This document shows positions 12,936 to 24,440 of a DNA stretch of 64,000 bases, one piece after another. The notes under the pieces are model-generated. The model saw only the letters and a list, made by a program, of their open reading frames with translations. It ran no database searches and was not told the DNA's origin. A program made the position numbers and the translations under genes. Source of the stretch: Owenia fusiformis. Lineage: Eukaryota; Annelida; Polychaeta; Sabellida; Oweniidae. Where the stretch lies: contig CAIIXF020000008.1 in the NCBI GenBank assembly GCA_903813345.2, positions 5,465,341 to 5,529,340 of the forward strand. Reading direction: 5' to 3'. Position 1 is the first letter of the stretch. Each line of letters starts with the position of its first letter.

Positions 12936-15516
12936 AACTTAAAATATTCTAGCATGATGTTAACTGTAATCACACATACGATACTCCAACCAATAATGCA
13001 CATCTTAATTAAACAAATCAAATTCAGATTTCAATCAAAAACACAATTAACTTTGCAATCAGACCATATCCTACGACCTAATAAACACAAGTTTCAATTT
13101 CAATCAGTTGATCAATAAATAACACAATTAATGGTGTAATTATGGATTATATTTGGACTTGTGGCAGTTTGTTGTGATTTAATCAATTCATTTTCTAAAA
13201 ATAGTGATATGTGGTAGAGTACTTGATTTTTTACGTTTGTGGGGTCTCGTTGTAATAGGAAAATTCCAAGTACATGAACATTTTCAACAGATTGTATCCG
13301 AGTTTGCAATTGTGAGTGGGTTTGTCAATCTGTTTTCTATAACCTGGTCAGACACTTTCATACCCAATTTAAGTTGACCATGTTGCGTTCAATTTTCATT
13401 ACCATATGTTTGATTGTTTTTACAGTTTGATAAACATTTGTTTGATTTTTTTTATAGTATGTCTGATCTTGATGTTTTTGCTCAATCTGCCGCCTGGAGT
13501 GAACCATGAATTGACATGCTGGGTATTATGTTCGCTCCCCTCAGGTCATACACCTTGTAATTGTTCAATGGTTCCATTAATGGGCTGCTTTAATATTACC
13601 CATAACTTATTTAAAAAATGATAATTCTGCACTGTACATTTAAATCATTGGTCAGCAGATGTTCTTGCTAATTAAACTTGTAACAAAATACAAATTCCGT
13701 GGAGATATCTATTATATGTTTTAGCACTGGGGGTCCTGATTGACATAAATCGCAGTTGAAGTTCTGAAATCTGTGGCAGGTGTAACACTATGGGGTGTCT
13801 TCACCACTAAGCCTCTGAGTTAAGAAAATATAACCCTGGGCACATTTGATAATGTACTCCCTCTGACTAGCACAGATGACCTTGCAGTTTGGCATTTAAC
13901 CAATCAGAGAACATCACAGAGTCACTCTAATATGCATATATACAGAACCATATGTTAGACACAACAGACGCTGATTGGCCCAATGAATTCATTGGTTTAT
14001 CAGTAGCATAGAGAGTTAGAGGTGAAATCAGAGTTTTTCATAAAGGGTAGCAAAATATGCCATTTGTATGAAATATGCTGGTTCCTACTTATCACTGCCT
14101 GCTAAGTTATGTTTATGTAAAGGTATTGCTGATAAAATAACCCTAACTCATCTTAAAATACATAGCAAACTACTCAGGTAGTAGATTACCTGCTAGACCG
14201 TGGGAACATAATGCAGCTCAGGTAGATCATGGAGCACTTTTACCTGGACCACTTTTACCTGGACTTCCTTTACCTGGACTTCCTTTACCTGGACCATTTT
14301 TACCTGGACCCTTTTCACCAGGGCATATTTTTGTGAGACATTCTGTACTGGGACCTTCTTTACCATGACTTATTTGGCTGGGATTCATTAAATTTGAATT
14401 TCCTGCAATAAGAACTCCTTTCTCTGGGATTTATTTTTCTTGGACATGCTGTAACTAAGTATTCTTATGACTCTATATTTTGGGACTTTCTCTATAAGTC
14501 CCTTTTGAAGGAATATCCTTTCATCAAAACAACTTGCAGTCCCATGTTGACCATCTCTTATATTACAGTAATTTCAGTAGTCCCTTTCGTAATACCAGAA
14601 AGCACATAGGACAGTATTAAAAAACACAAGCGACCATGTAAACCAATCAAACAAACCCCAAAGGATTATGGGAATGTAAAAATGTCGGAAAGAATACCCC
14701 ATTGGACGGAAAGATCAGAGTTGATATAATTATTCTTTAAAGTCAGCTATTACCAGCGAAAGAGATCTTAGTGTGGAAACGACTACTGGGAATTTAAAGT
14801 AACAGATTGAAGAATTGCATGACATATTTTTTCTGGACAGGGTGATAGCATGATTCAAGAGGTCATTCTCCTTCTTGAAAATCCATACTATTGATTCTTC
14901 ACTAAAAAACAGTAAATTAGTGCAGTTTTTAGGTGGTGATGAAATTCATAGTAAGTCATTGAGTACAGTTAAATTCATCACTTAGTGAGATTGGATTTGT
15001 AATTGGCTTTTAATAGGTTTACCCATCTGAAGTTGTATAAACTGTTGGCAAGTAGCGCTTGTAGTATATAATAAAAACCGCACTCTTGGTTTAATTAACG
15101 AATGCAAAATCTGTGAAAAACCTTGCATGTTTATATTTTAAAGTGCAAAATTCGATAGAATTGAAAAATCAGTTAGAATATGTCTGTTGTCTCGATTTTG
15201 AATTCTGAAGAAGATTATCAGTTTCACTTAGATAAAGGTATCACAAGATGGGAATTTTATATATAAGTAGATGAGTAAAAATTACTGCTAATCCACTATT
15301 TATCCAGGCATGTACATTTGGGAATATATCTATCATTATGTATAATGTAAAATGGGAGTTTCTAGTAAATAATGTATTTTGCAACTATTCATACATATAC
15401 TGATGTATAGAGGAGAATATACCCAATCCAGGCACATATGTTCCTATTGGAGCTATTTTTGTGTAGATATATCCATTCTATACCTCACCTTCTAAACCCT
15501 GGAAAACATTGAATGG
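12936..15516. other. Non-coding AT-rich sequence
   Basis: Only the 14235-14350 repeat stands out. At 13893-13985 an aaccaatcagag ... ctgattgg inverted pair lies about 85 bases apart; a similar pair occurs at 18966-19060. Confidence 0.45.
14235..14350 (+). repeat. 19-bp tandem repeat (tttacctgga)
   Basis: Five or six units of acttttacctgga/ccttcctttacctgga in a row, decaying at both ends (cttctttaccatgac). Confidence 0.85.
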
Positions 15517-15524
15517 CTTGGCAT

Positions 15525-16137
15525 TAGGGCTGGCACGGAACGGAACGGAATCGGAACAGAACGGATTTCGGAACTTGGCTTCGGAATTCGGAACTTTCGG
15601 AATTTCAGACCTTATTTAAAATAGTTCCTACTTCTCCCCTTAAGTTCTCATTTTTGTCACCATGGGAACAGCAGTGTACAACTACATATATATAAGTTGT
15701 ATTATGTTCATTAAATACAAACACTATCTAACTGCCAGAACAAGTAGCATAAATGTTCAAAACTAATGGCAAAATGTTAATGTCCTTGCCTTCTTGGCAC
15801 TTTAGCTCACCTTGGCACCCAACTGTTACTGTCTTTCTTTCAATAGTAATCTTTTCTTATAGGTACAGAATATATATATAAAACAATCATACTTTATTTA
15901 TTTCTATCATTTATTACATTTAACAACTTTACCAAGTGAAAATGTTTAATAATTATACATATTTATTGATTTCGTTTCATAATACTAGTTCGCTATAGCG
16001 AGTTAGCGTGTCGGTATAACGATGAGTGAATGTTAAGTTCCGAAATTTATCGGAATATGAGAAGGTAGGTCCGAAATTCTGTTTCCGAAGGCAAAATCGG
16101 ACGGTTCGGACAATAATTCCGTTCCGTGCCAGCCCTA
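15525..16137. mobile_element. hAT-type non-autonomous element, 613 bp
   Basis: Terminal inverted repeats TAGGGCTGGCACGGAACGGA at the left and TAGGGCTGGCACGGAACGGA read inward from the right, followed on both sides by more cggaa-rich sequence. Perfect 8-bp target duplications cttggcat at 15517-15524 and 16138-16145. Both the TIR start and the 8-bp duplication are classical for hAT elements. The AT-rich interior has no transposase frame. Confidence 0.88.
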
Positions 16138-16145
16138 CTTGGCAT

Positions 16146-18115
16146 AAAAATGAACATTGCTATAAATAATAAATACCAATAACTGAAATACCATGTGACA
16201 TCATGAATAGTGTGATTGACAACCTTGAAAGACAGGTTGACTTCATGATGGGTCCAAGAAACTGGCCATATATGCGTTGTTGGTGAAAGACGTTGTGAGT
16301 TCGATTCCCACCAAGGCAAAAATAATTTTTGACGTCATGAAAAATTGTAAATGAATGATAAAAACATATTTTCAAATTTTGCATGGGGCCTTTAACAAGA
16401 GACAAAACTTCATCAATGTATTTCATCCAGGCCTTCTCTTAATAATTCCAATATCCTGGACCTTATATGGGACAATCTCTTATCTATTCATTTTACAGCT
16501 GATATTATTTGCATTTAATAATATAATCACACTGAATTACAAAATGAAAAAATTAATGATCTAACAGCTCTAGTTGAAGGATATTCCAAGGTAATGGTGA
16601 CCCTGAGCTGTGTAGCTGACATCACAAACTGCTATTACTAATATTTGCAGTGCCTGATTCTACGCAAGATATATTATATTTATGGTTTATACGTAATAAT
16701 CATTTGATAGATGAAATAATAAATACAATGAGATATTTTAGAATGCAATTCATTGTTTACTTTAACCAATTTTATAACCTTGGTTTTTTCTATCATTGTT
16801 CTAGACTTTTCTTGTTAATTATTTACACAATTATTGGTTTTGCAAAATGAATCAGAAGTTATGATCACCAAAAAGGCATCCATCAGTTGTAAGTTACAAT
16901 GCATCTGATCATTTTATTATTTCATAAGCCCTCTCTTTTCAACTCGAGATTAGGGTATTTTCAGAGGAAACCATTATGAGTATTTAATTTGTGATGAAAT
17001 CCGGGTACATCAACATCCAGGGTCTTCAAATTGTAATACAAGATGTACGCTCAGATCATCGCATATGTTTTCTGCTAGCTGTTTTGGCAGATGTCTGAGT
17101 CTCATTACTTCATCTAAACTTTCAAACTTTTTGCCATAGCTTCAAAATAAGTTTTACTTAATTACTGATTAGGAAACTGTTCAGATCGTAATTATTCTTA
17201 AGTTTAGAATCTTTCCGGATGTTATTAGTTTTCGAAATCAACCAGTTTTAAGAAATGCCAATAGCTCAGTCAAACTAAAACTACAAATGATTAGGACATG
17301 ATGCATAGGTGGTGCCTGGCATGAAATATTACTGTAACAGGCAAAATGGTTGTTTTCAAAGTGTCAGAAGAACCATGTATTGCTTTCATTATTCTGAACA
17401 TATTTTGACCATTTTGCTCCAGATTTGTGCTTTTCCAATTTTGCCTAAAAGTTGTGTTTGTTAACATTTTCTTTACTCGTATCTCTACAAAATCCATGCT
17501 GTGTATTTGCCATTTCTGCCTATTACCAGAAATTTTATTGACAATACTAGGTATCAGGTAAAGGGGCCATGTTGAGACAATAGATTGTCTTACACTGCAA
17601 CAATACAGGAAACTGCCATTCATGCTTGCTTACATAGCCAACCTAAAAAATCAGGAATATCCAGGATAAAACCTCAGGAAATCTCTTTGTTTTACTTATT
17701 CATCAAGTCATGTGATATGCCATGCTTAATCTTATTTTTCTCAATCCTGTTATTGTAGAAAACCTCAATTGTAATTGCAAGCCTGCAAACAAATAAAGAA
17801 CAATTTGTCAGTGCCTGGGTTAAGCACCCTTACATGAAATTTCACAGGGCATGTTTTAAAAAACAAATTTTAGTGAAATGTAAATGATGAAACAATGATT
17901 AAACTAATTAAATGTGTAGTCAACACTCTAAATTGTATAGAAATGCAAGAAAATTAAGTTCTTTATTCAAATTTTAGAGAAAAAAATCGAGAATTAATCT
18001 AAAATTGCATGAGCAGCCGGATAATTTGGGAGTGTTTTAGCTCTCCAAGATCGTGACATAAATGGATGGCTTCCTGGTCTGTTCGCTTGATTTTTCCTAA
18101 TCACTCTTAGTCTTT
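16146..18115. other. Non-coding sequence with a possible tRNA-like B box
   Basis: 16289-16302 reads gagttcgattccca, close to a tRNA/SINE B box, but no matching acceptor stem or A box can be drawn, so it is not called a tRNA. A family-D copy is at 17870-18010. Otherwise nothing recognisable. Confidence 0.4.
17870..18010 (+). repeat. Dispersed repeat family D (copy 2)
   Basis: Shares gtagtcaacactctaaattg, aatgcaagaaaattaagttc and ttattcaaattttagagaaa with the copies at 31.6 and 42.6 kb. Confidence 0.5.
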
Positions 18116-18812
18116 AAGTAAATTAATGAGGTAATTATTGAATAAATACAAAATCAAGTGCTGAGTTATCCTGATTTACTTCAATTAGTAATGTCCAGAA
18201 TGGTCAGACTTTGCATTATCAAGTGATATACTTGGTATTAGGCTCATTGATTTGATCATTATTATTTCTTAGTGATGATGTGTATATAAGCAATTTGCAA
18301 TATTTATATTAACCATTTAGTGATGTCTTTTTATTCATTTCCAGTGTCTATCAAGGTATTTATGATGAATATTTTTTTTTTATAAAAACATACATATATT
18401 AACCAGATTCCTTGGAAGGGAATTTATTTATAAAAACTGTTTAAAAGGAGGAAAAATGTATAATAAGTAAATTAATGAGGTAATTATTGAATAAATACAA
18501 AATCAAGTGCTGAGTTATCCTGATTTACTTCAATTAGTAATGTCCAGAATGGTCAGACTTTGCATTATCAAGTGATATACTTGGTATTAGGCTCATTGAT
18601 TTGATCATTATTATTTCTTAGTGATGATGTGTATATAAGCAATTTGCAATATTTATATTAACCATTTAGTGATGTCTTTTTATTCATTTCCAGTGTCTAT
18701 CAAGGTATTTATGATGAATATTTTTTTTTATAAAAACATACATATATTAACCAGATTCCTTGGAAGGGAATTTATTTATAAAAACTGTTTAAAAGGAGGA
18801 AAAATGTATAAT
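18116..18812 (+). repeat. Recent 349-bp tandem duplication
   Basis: Two adjacent copies, about 18116-18464 and 18465-18812, identical apart from a one-base change in a T run and the junction. Each starts aagtaaattaatgaggtaat and ends ggaggaaaaatgtataat. AT-rich and without a coding frame. An assembly artefact cannot be excluded. Confidence 0.9.
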
Positions 18813-19864
18813 AGTAAATGACAATGACTTTGCACAGGTGAACTAAATGTGGATGTGGCAGTTTGTGCACTTAACTCATTATAATCAAAATTGCTGGTAC
18901 CCTTTAAAAAAATTACTGGCTCTGTTCAATTCTCTTAATATGATTGAGAAATATCTGTACTGCGTTTAACCAATCAGAGACTATCTTTACTCTAGGCTGG
19001 CTCCCTTTATATGGAATAAACATATTAGTATGGATCTGAGGTTGTCACTGATTGGTTGAAAGACAACTATAGTGATCATTCTTAGAAGTTTAGTAGTTAG
19101 AGGATGGTGTTATAGAGGATGATCTCAGGGTACTTTCCTATGTTATTAAGGCACTACTTTTTTTTTATTTACAAAGGAACTTGAGGAAATGAAGGCTTTA
19201 TGGCAAGTAAATATCCTTGACTGAGCCACATCTTATTTTTGGATTCTTATTGTCTTAGCTATCTCTCAAAAAAGTAGTTTTCAGATTAGATTTATGATTA
19301 AGATAAGTGAATTTAAAGAAATCAGTTCAAAGAGAATTTGCTAACGGTCAGTACAATTTGATAATTGGTTTTGTTATTTTCATCCCAAGTATATTTATCT
19401 TGCTGGTATTTGAGTTAATTTCTGGAAATGTAAAAGAAATCAAATCCCAAAGTGGTGAAATGATACCATATATCCTCTAAATCTCAAATTGTCTTTATCT
19501 GGCATCTTGGAGAAGTCAATAAATTAAACATTGAAACCCTTTTGGGATTTTAGAGAAAATTGTGCGGATCAAGTGGTCAATAATATCTAGGGCACAATGC
19601 AATGTAAGGGCCTTGGGGCTATAAAAGTGGCCGGAAACATGTATATTATGGATTGATTAAGTTTTTACCTGATATAAAACAGACTGGTGTGATTACTTCT
19701 GCGGGCAATTATAACCGACTTATGATAATTACCATAAATCCGTTTGAGGAATTAATTGTTTCACAATCAATACAGGCAACCAGTATGTGATATTACGAGT
19801 TCAAATTGTTTCTTTTCTATTTCATGTTACCATGCTCACTGTATCTGGTACATTGTTCTTTATT

Positions 19865-21243
19865 ATCCCATCGAACGAAGTTCGGAGGGATATAGGGAAC
19901 GCCTCCGTCCGTCCGTCCGTCCGGGCAATAACTCAAATACCGTTGGCCCGATTTTGTTCATATTTTGTACACATATGCCCTATGGGGGTAGAAGTTCTGC
20001 TCGAAAGCCGATTTTCAAAATGGCCGCTCATTTCAAAATGGCGGCCATTTTAGTGCCGATTTTACAGTAATTTAGGTGCAATATGTAAAACTGTAATAGC
20101 AATATGTTTTAAATGTAAAAAAATTACAAAGGACATTAATATTGCTACAAATGTAGATATTAAAGAAGCACATGGCAGCCATCTTGAAAAATGGCGGCCT
20201 TTACGTCATTTTACGATTTTTGCTGTAACTCAAAAAATAGTGGAGCGATTTTGTTCATATTTGGTATGTGAATACTATAAGCATTGCACACTGTCTAAAG
20301 ACATTTTTGGTAGGAGGCGGCCATTTTGAAAAATGGCCGCCATTTTAACATATTTTACTATAACTCGAAAAGTAGTGGAGCGATTTTGTTCATATTTGGT
20401 ATGTGAATACTATAAGCATGGCACACTGTCCTACGACATTTTTGGTAGAAGGCGGCCATTTTGAATTGTCCCCATTTTAACATATTCTACTATAACTCGA
20501 AAAGTAGTGGAGCGATTTTGTTCATATTTGGTATGTGAATACTATAAGCATTGCACACTGTCCTATGACACTTTTGGTAGAAGGCGGCCATTTTGAAAAA
20601 AAATTGAAAAATGGTCCCCATTTTAACATATTTTACTATAACTCGAAAAGTAGTGGAGCGATTTTGTTCATGTTTGGTATGTGAATACTATAAGCATGGC
20701 ACACTGTCCTATGACATTTTTGGTAGAAGGCAGCCATTTTGAAAAAAAGATTTGAAAAATGGCCCCCATTTTAACGTGTTTTACTATAACTCGAAAAGTA
20801 GTTGAGCGATTTTGTTCATATTTGGTATGTGAATACTATAAGCATGGCACACTGTCTATTTCTAATGACACTTTTGGTAGAAGGTAGCCATTTTGAAAAA
20901 TGGCCGCCATTTTAACGTATTTTACTATAACTCGAAAAGTAGTGGAGCAATTTTGTTCATATTTGATATGTGAATACTTTAAGCATGGCACATTGTCTAA
21001 TAAAACTTTGGGGAGTAGTCGGCCATTTTGAAAAATGGCCACCATTTTTATGTGTGTTATTTTACAAGTATGTGTGCGATTTTTCAAAAATTTTAGAGGT
21101 GGCTACTTAAAAGCATATTATTTCTCCTGATGACAACTTGGCTAGTGAGCAACCATTTTGAAAATGGTGGCCTTTCTGGTGTGTTGTTTTATGATATTTG
21201 CTATTCGTTTGTAAAAATGCCAGCCATTTCTGTTCGATGGGAT
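19865..21243. mobile_element. 1.38-kb inverted-repeat element carrying a 140-bp tandem array
   Basis: Bounded by exact 12-bp inverted repeats, ATCCCATCGAAC at 19865-19876 and its complement at 21232-21243. The left end continues with cgaagttcggagggatatag and a ccgtccgtccgtccg run. The interior has about eight repeats of ~132-148 bp; five clear intervals are marked by ttcatatttggtatgtgaat near 20252, 20388, 20520, 20666, 20814 and 20954. Each unit includes aactcgaaaagtagtggagc and an inverted pair, ggcggccattttgaaaaatg. No protein is encoded; the open frames here are repeat artefacts. No target duplication is obvious. The superfamily is not identifiable from this copy. Confidence 0.7.
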
Positions 21244-21304
21244 TCGCTACGCTTTGGCGTTGCCGTTGTTCTGGTTCATCACTCCTTTCTGACTCTCATT
21301 GCAG

Positions 21305-21347
21305 AGTAAAAGTCCTCGCACAACATGACTATCTCTTGGATACCAAT
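21305..21347 (+). CDS. Candidate internal exon of an unrecognised plus-strand gene
   Basis: Acceptor tctgactctcattgcag lies just before 21305 and donor AAT|gtaaga follows 21347; 43 bases. The only open frame starts after one leftover base and reads VKVLAQHDYLLDTN, ending at a codon boundary. That boundary matches the phase-0 start of the next candidate exon at 22330. The exon is squeezed between two transposable elements: the right end of the 1.38 kb tandem-array element (21243) and a family-A MITE starting at 21392. I recognise no protein family. Confidence 0.3.
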
Positions 21348-21391
21348 GTAAGAAAAAGTCTTGGTTATTTTTGCGTATGTGCTCTCTATGA

Positions 21392-21580
21392 CAGACCCGT
21401 AGCCAGAATTTGCTAAGGGGGTTCACTTTTTAAAAAATTCAGGGCGGAGGGTTCACCTTGGACAACTCTGGCCCAAAAATGGCCAAAATTACTTGAAAGA
21501 TGCTCAGAATGGTGAAACAAACTGCATGGTTTTGAAAGAATATTTAGTCAGGGGAGGGTTTGCTTCTGGCTATGGGCCTG
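21392..21580. mobile_element. Family-A MITE, copy 2
   Basis: 189 bp, CAGACCCGTAGCCAG at the left and CAGGCCCATAGCCAG read from the right. Perfect 5-bp target duplications tatga at 21387-21391 and 21581-21585. Shares the atggccaaaat and tcagaatggtgaaac segments with the other copies. It lies 44 bases after the candidate splice donor at 21348. Confidence 0.78.
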
Positions 21581-22003
21581 TATGATAATAGTTTAGAAGA
21601 CATACTCATTATAAAATAACTTAAAGGCAGAATCTGATCTATAGGGGGTGACAAAATTACAAGCAACTTGTATAATTGACCTACCAATCTATTCCTTACA
21701 ATATCAAATACAACATCTCCCAAAAGATTCACAATATGTTATAAATTGGTGAAGTTATTAATGATTCAAAATGCAAAAATGAGTGAAATATGTTTAAATT
21801 CTCTCAAATAATAAGAATGGCAACCATTCTTATAGATAAATAATACATTATAGTAAAAATCTTTAGTTTTCCTGGAATAAAGTATGCACTTTTGTAATTT
21901 TTAGAAAATAGACATGACAAGGAATGACATGAGGCAAAAATATTCTAAAATTGAAACAATTTTTTGTTTAGCCTGCTCGCTATATCTGATTCTCTCTTTA
22001 AAC

Positions 22004-22153
22004 CTGAGGCCCGGGTATACAATCATTAATAAAAAATCAGTATTAACTTATTCTTATTCAATGTAAGTATTCTAAAGAGGTATACACCAAGCATTACCAA
22101 CTCAGTACACTAGGGGACTTTTTAAACATTTTTAACGTATTCCTGGGCCTCAG
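22004..22153. mobile_element. hAT-like MITE, copy 1
   Basis: 150 bp with inverted ends CTGAGGCCCGGGTATAC and CTGAGGCCCAGGAATAC. Perfect 8-bp target duplications ctttaaac lie at 21996-22003 and 22154-22161. Non-coding. It sits in the presumed last intron of the candidate plus-strand gene. Confidence 0.82.
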
Positions 22154-22329
22154 CTTTAAACTGTGTCTCCATTCCTCATACCTGTATTGGTAAAGATGGA
22201 GTCACCAGACAGTGATGTATTAATTGGGAAGAAAGTCAGGATGACAAAAATGAATACCTTGAGTTAACTCATCCTCAAGCAATATTTTGTGAATTATTTT
22301 TTCATGGTTTTCATTTTGTTTACTTTCAG

Positions 22330-22446
22330 ACATTGACAGGCGGAAGGCAGAGAATCCTGTACAATCCGGAGGTGTTTGCGTTCAGATCTATAAGTGCATC
22401 ATTTAACCAATTAACACCAGTAGAGGAGCCTTCCTGCGCTTATTAG
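22330..22446 (+). CDS. Candidate terminal coding exon of an unrecognised plus-strand gene
   Basis: Acceptor attttgtttactttcag precedes 22330. The phase-0 frame runs 38 codons to TAG at 22444-22446: it begins TLTGGRQRILYNPEVFAF and ends NQLTPVEEPSCAY. The segment is clearly richer in G+C and CpG than its flanks, as expected of coding sequence in this AT-rich window. It joins in phase with the candidate exon at 21305-21347, giving a peptide with no stop across the junction. No signal peptide, membrane segment or domain is recognisable from so short a tail. A 38-codon open stretch can occur by chance, so support is moderate at best. Confidence 0.38.
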   Translation, partial: TLTGGRQRILYNPEVFAFRSISASFNQLTPVEEPSCAY

Positions 22447-23160
22447 AGGATTCGCTTTCTACAGATCTCAACACATGTATTTTAGACTTTAGAGAGTTAT
22501 CGCAACACCAATATAGTTTTAAAATAACTTTGGCATTTAGCCATTTTGATTGGTTGAAAGGATATCATGTGATCAAGTAAGAGAAGAGCGTTGTTTGAAT
22601 GATCTGTGAATGGTTTTATAAAGACTTTCATGGAGTGACTGTCAGGAATGTACTTTTGAAAATTCTAAAGTGAGTGATCTGTCGATGGTAACAATAAGTG
22701 GCAGTATAATTGCAGTACATTTGACGCAGATCACCTCAAGAATGTAGCGCTAGGAATTATGGGAGGAAATGACACAATTTGATCTCATTTGTAGCCTGGG
22801 ACAACATATTATAAGTTATGCTCACTATATAACCATGGGCAACATATATAATCATGGGCAACATAAAATTCACACTTCATGATATACTGCAGTGCCGATT
22901 AGTTACACGTTACATTGCTAAATAGGATTTTGTAGCACCTGGGTTAATATCCCATCATGCAGTATTTGTAGCATACAATTACATTCATACAACATTGGCA
23001 CTCTGTAAATAATTTTAGTTACGTAACTTGAAACATATTCCAATTTTAACTTTACCATTTGAAATGAAAAAATATTGTTTTATTCAAATCATGGGTACAC
23101 TATCTGTATCGTGTACATTACCAGTGTAAGTGGTTACACTGGTAATATGTTGTTAATACA

Positions 23161-23490
23161 TCAGCAGTAGATGTGTACATGTACATCGGCAGTATATTGT
23201 ACATGTACATCGGCAGTAGATTGTACATGTACATCGGCCGTAGATTGTACATGTACATCGGCCGTAGATTGTATATGTGCATCGGCAGTAGATTGTACAT
23301 GTACATCAGCAGTTGATTGTACATGTACATTGGCAGCAGATTGTACATGTACATTGGCAGTAGATTGTAGATGTACATCGGCAGTAGATTGTACATGTAC
23401 ATCGGCAGTTTATGTGTTCATGTACATCGGCAGTAGATTGTACATGTACATTGGCTGTAGATTGTACATGTACATCGGCAGTATACAGTA
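23161..23490. repeat. 24-bp minisatellite, about 13 copies
   Basis: Unit ttgtacatgtacatcggcag + taga. Because 24 is a multiple of three, both strands show long periodic frames (CTCTSAVD on plus, MYMYNLLP on minus); these are not genes. Each unit holds the 12-bp palindrome tgtacatgtaca. Confidence 0.93.
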
Positions 23491-23829
23491 CATAAACACT
23501 TTATGTGTTGAAACAACATTTTAAAATATTTTGCCAAATGAATATAGATTTATTTCTTAACAGTCATATTAGTGACTGTTATCAGTTGCAGCGCACAAAT
23601 GTATATTTTACAACAATTTATAGAATTTTTACTTTGATTATGTCTTGAGCTAATATTTTTTGTATCTAAACACCTAAGGATAGCTAAATAAGGATAACAG
23701 CTCAAAACATTTTCAAAACTAAAAAATGTAGAATGGAAAATATAGGTTTTGTTGTATAAAGAACAATAGTATATGGATTTGTACTTTGAATTATCAAATC
23801 ATCAGGGGTTTAATAAGAACTATTAACTT

Positions 23830-24440
23830 GTCCCCTGGTTTTAGAAATGACCAGTTCCACTCCCCAGCTATTGTATATAAAATCAGGGAATTTAAAAACT
23901 ACCCTTTTCCTCTCAAAGCTATTGTATGAAATAAGGGGTTTGGAAATAGCCAGTCCCTTGCCCAGATATGGTTGTTAGAAAAAAATTCTTTCCCCCCAAG
24001 GAGGATGGGTTCCCAGGGTTCCAACTTGATATTCTGCCATATATGGAGATGGCGTGATTATAAAATTTGATTCAAATAGCCGCCATTTTGGTCAAAAATT
24101 CCAAAAAGTGATTGAGATATTGGTTAGAATCTTTTGGAATATGAATTCATAGTCAGTTATTCACTATTGACTAAATAATGACATTCTGACATTTTCTTTG
24201 TTGGAAAAATCAAATGCGTCCCTAGGAGGCAATCCTTGTCTTTCCCCCTGCTATTGTAATAAATCGGGGGCTTTGGCCTATTATTGTATAAAATCAGGGG
24301 CTATAAAAATGAAGATTTTTCCCCTATTGTTGTTGTATAAAATCAGAGGCTTTGGAACTGACAAGTTCCTTCCCTCTGCTTGCTCTTGTATGAAATAAGG
24401 GGTTTAGAAAATTCAGTTCCTTGCCCCTGATATTTGTAGT
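23830..24440. repeat. Degenerate repeats around tattgtataaaatcagggg
   Basis: At least seven loose copies of a (cta)ttgtataaaatcagggg core followed by ctttggaa and ccagttcc(c)ttcccc, spaced about 60-100 bases, with a break near 24000-24190. That gap has gccgccattttgg, also found in the 19865-21243 element. Confidence 0.6.

Noticed and set aside
16225-16315. tRNA gene with B box gagttcgattccca
   Set aside because: No acceptor stem, D arm or A box can be folded; at best a decayed tRNA-derived SINE.
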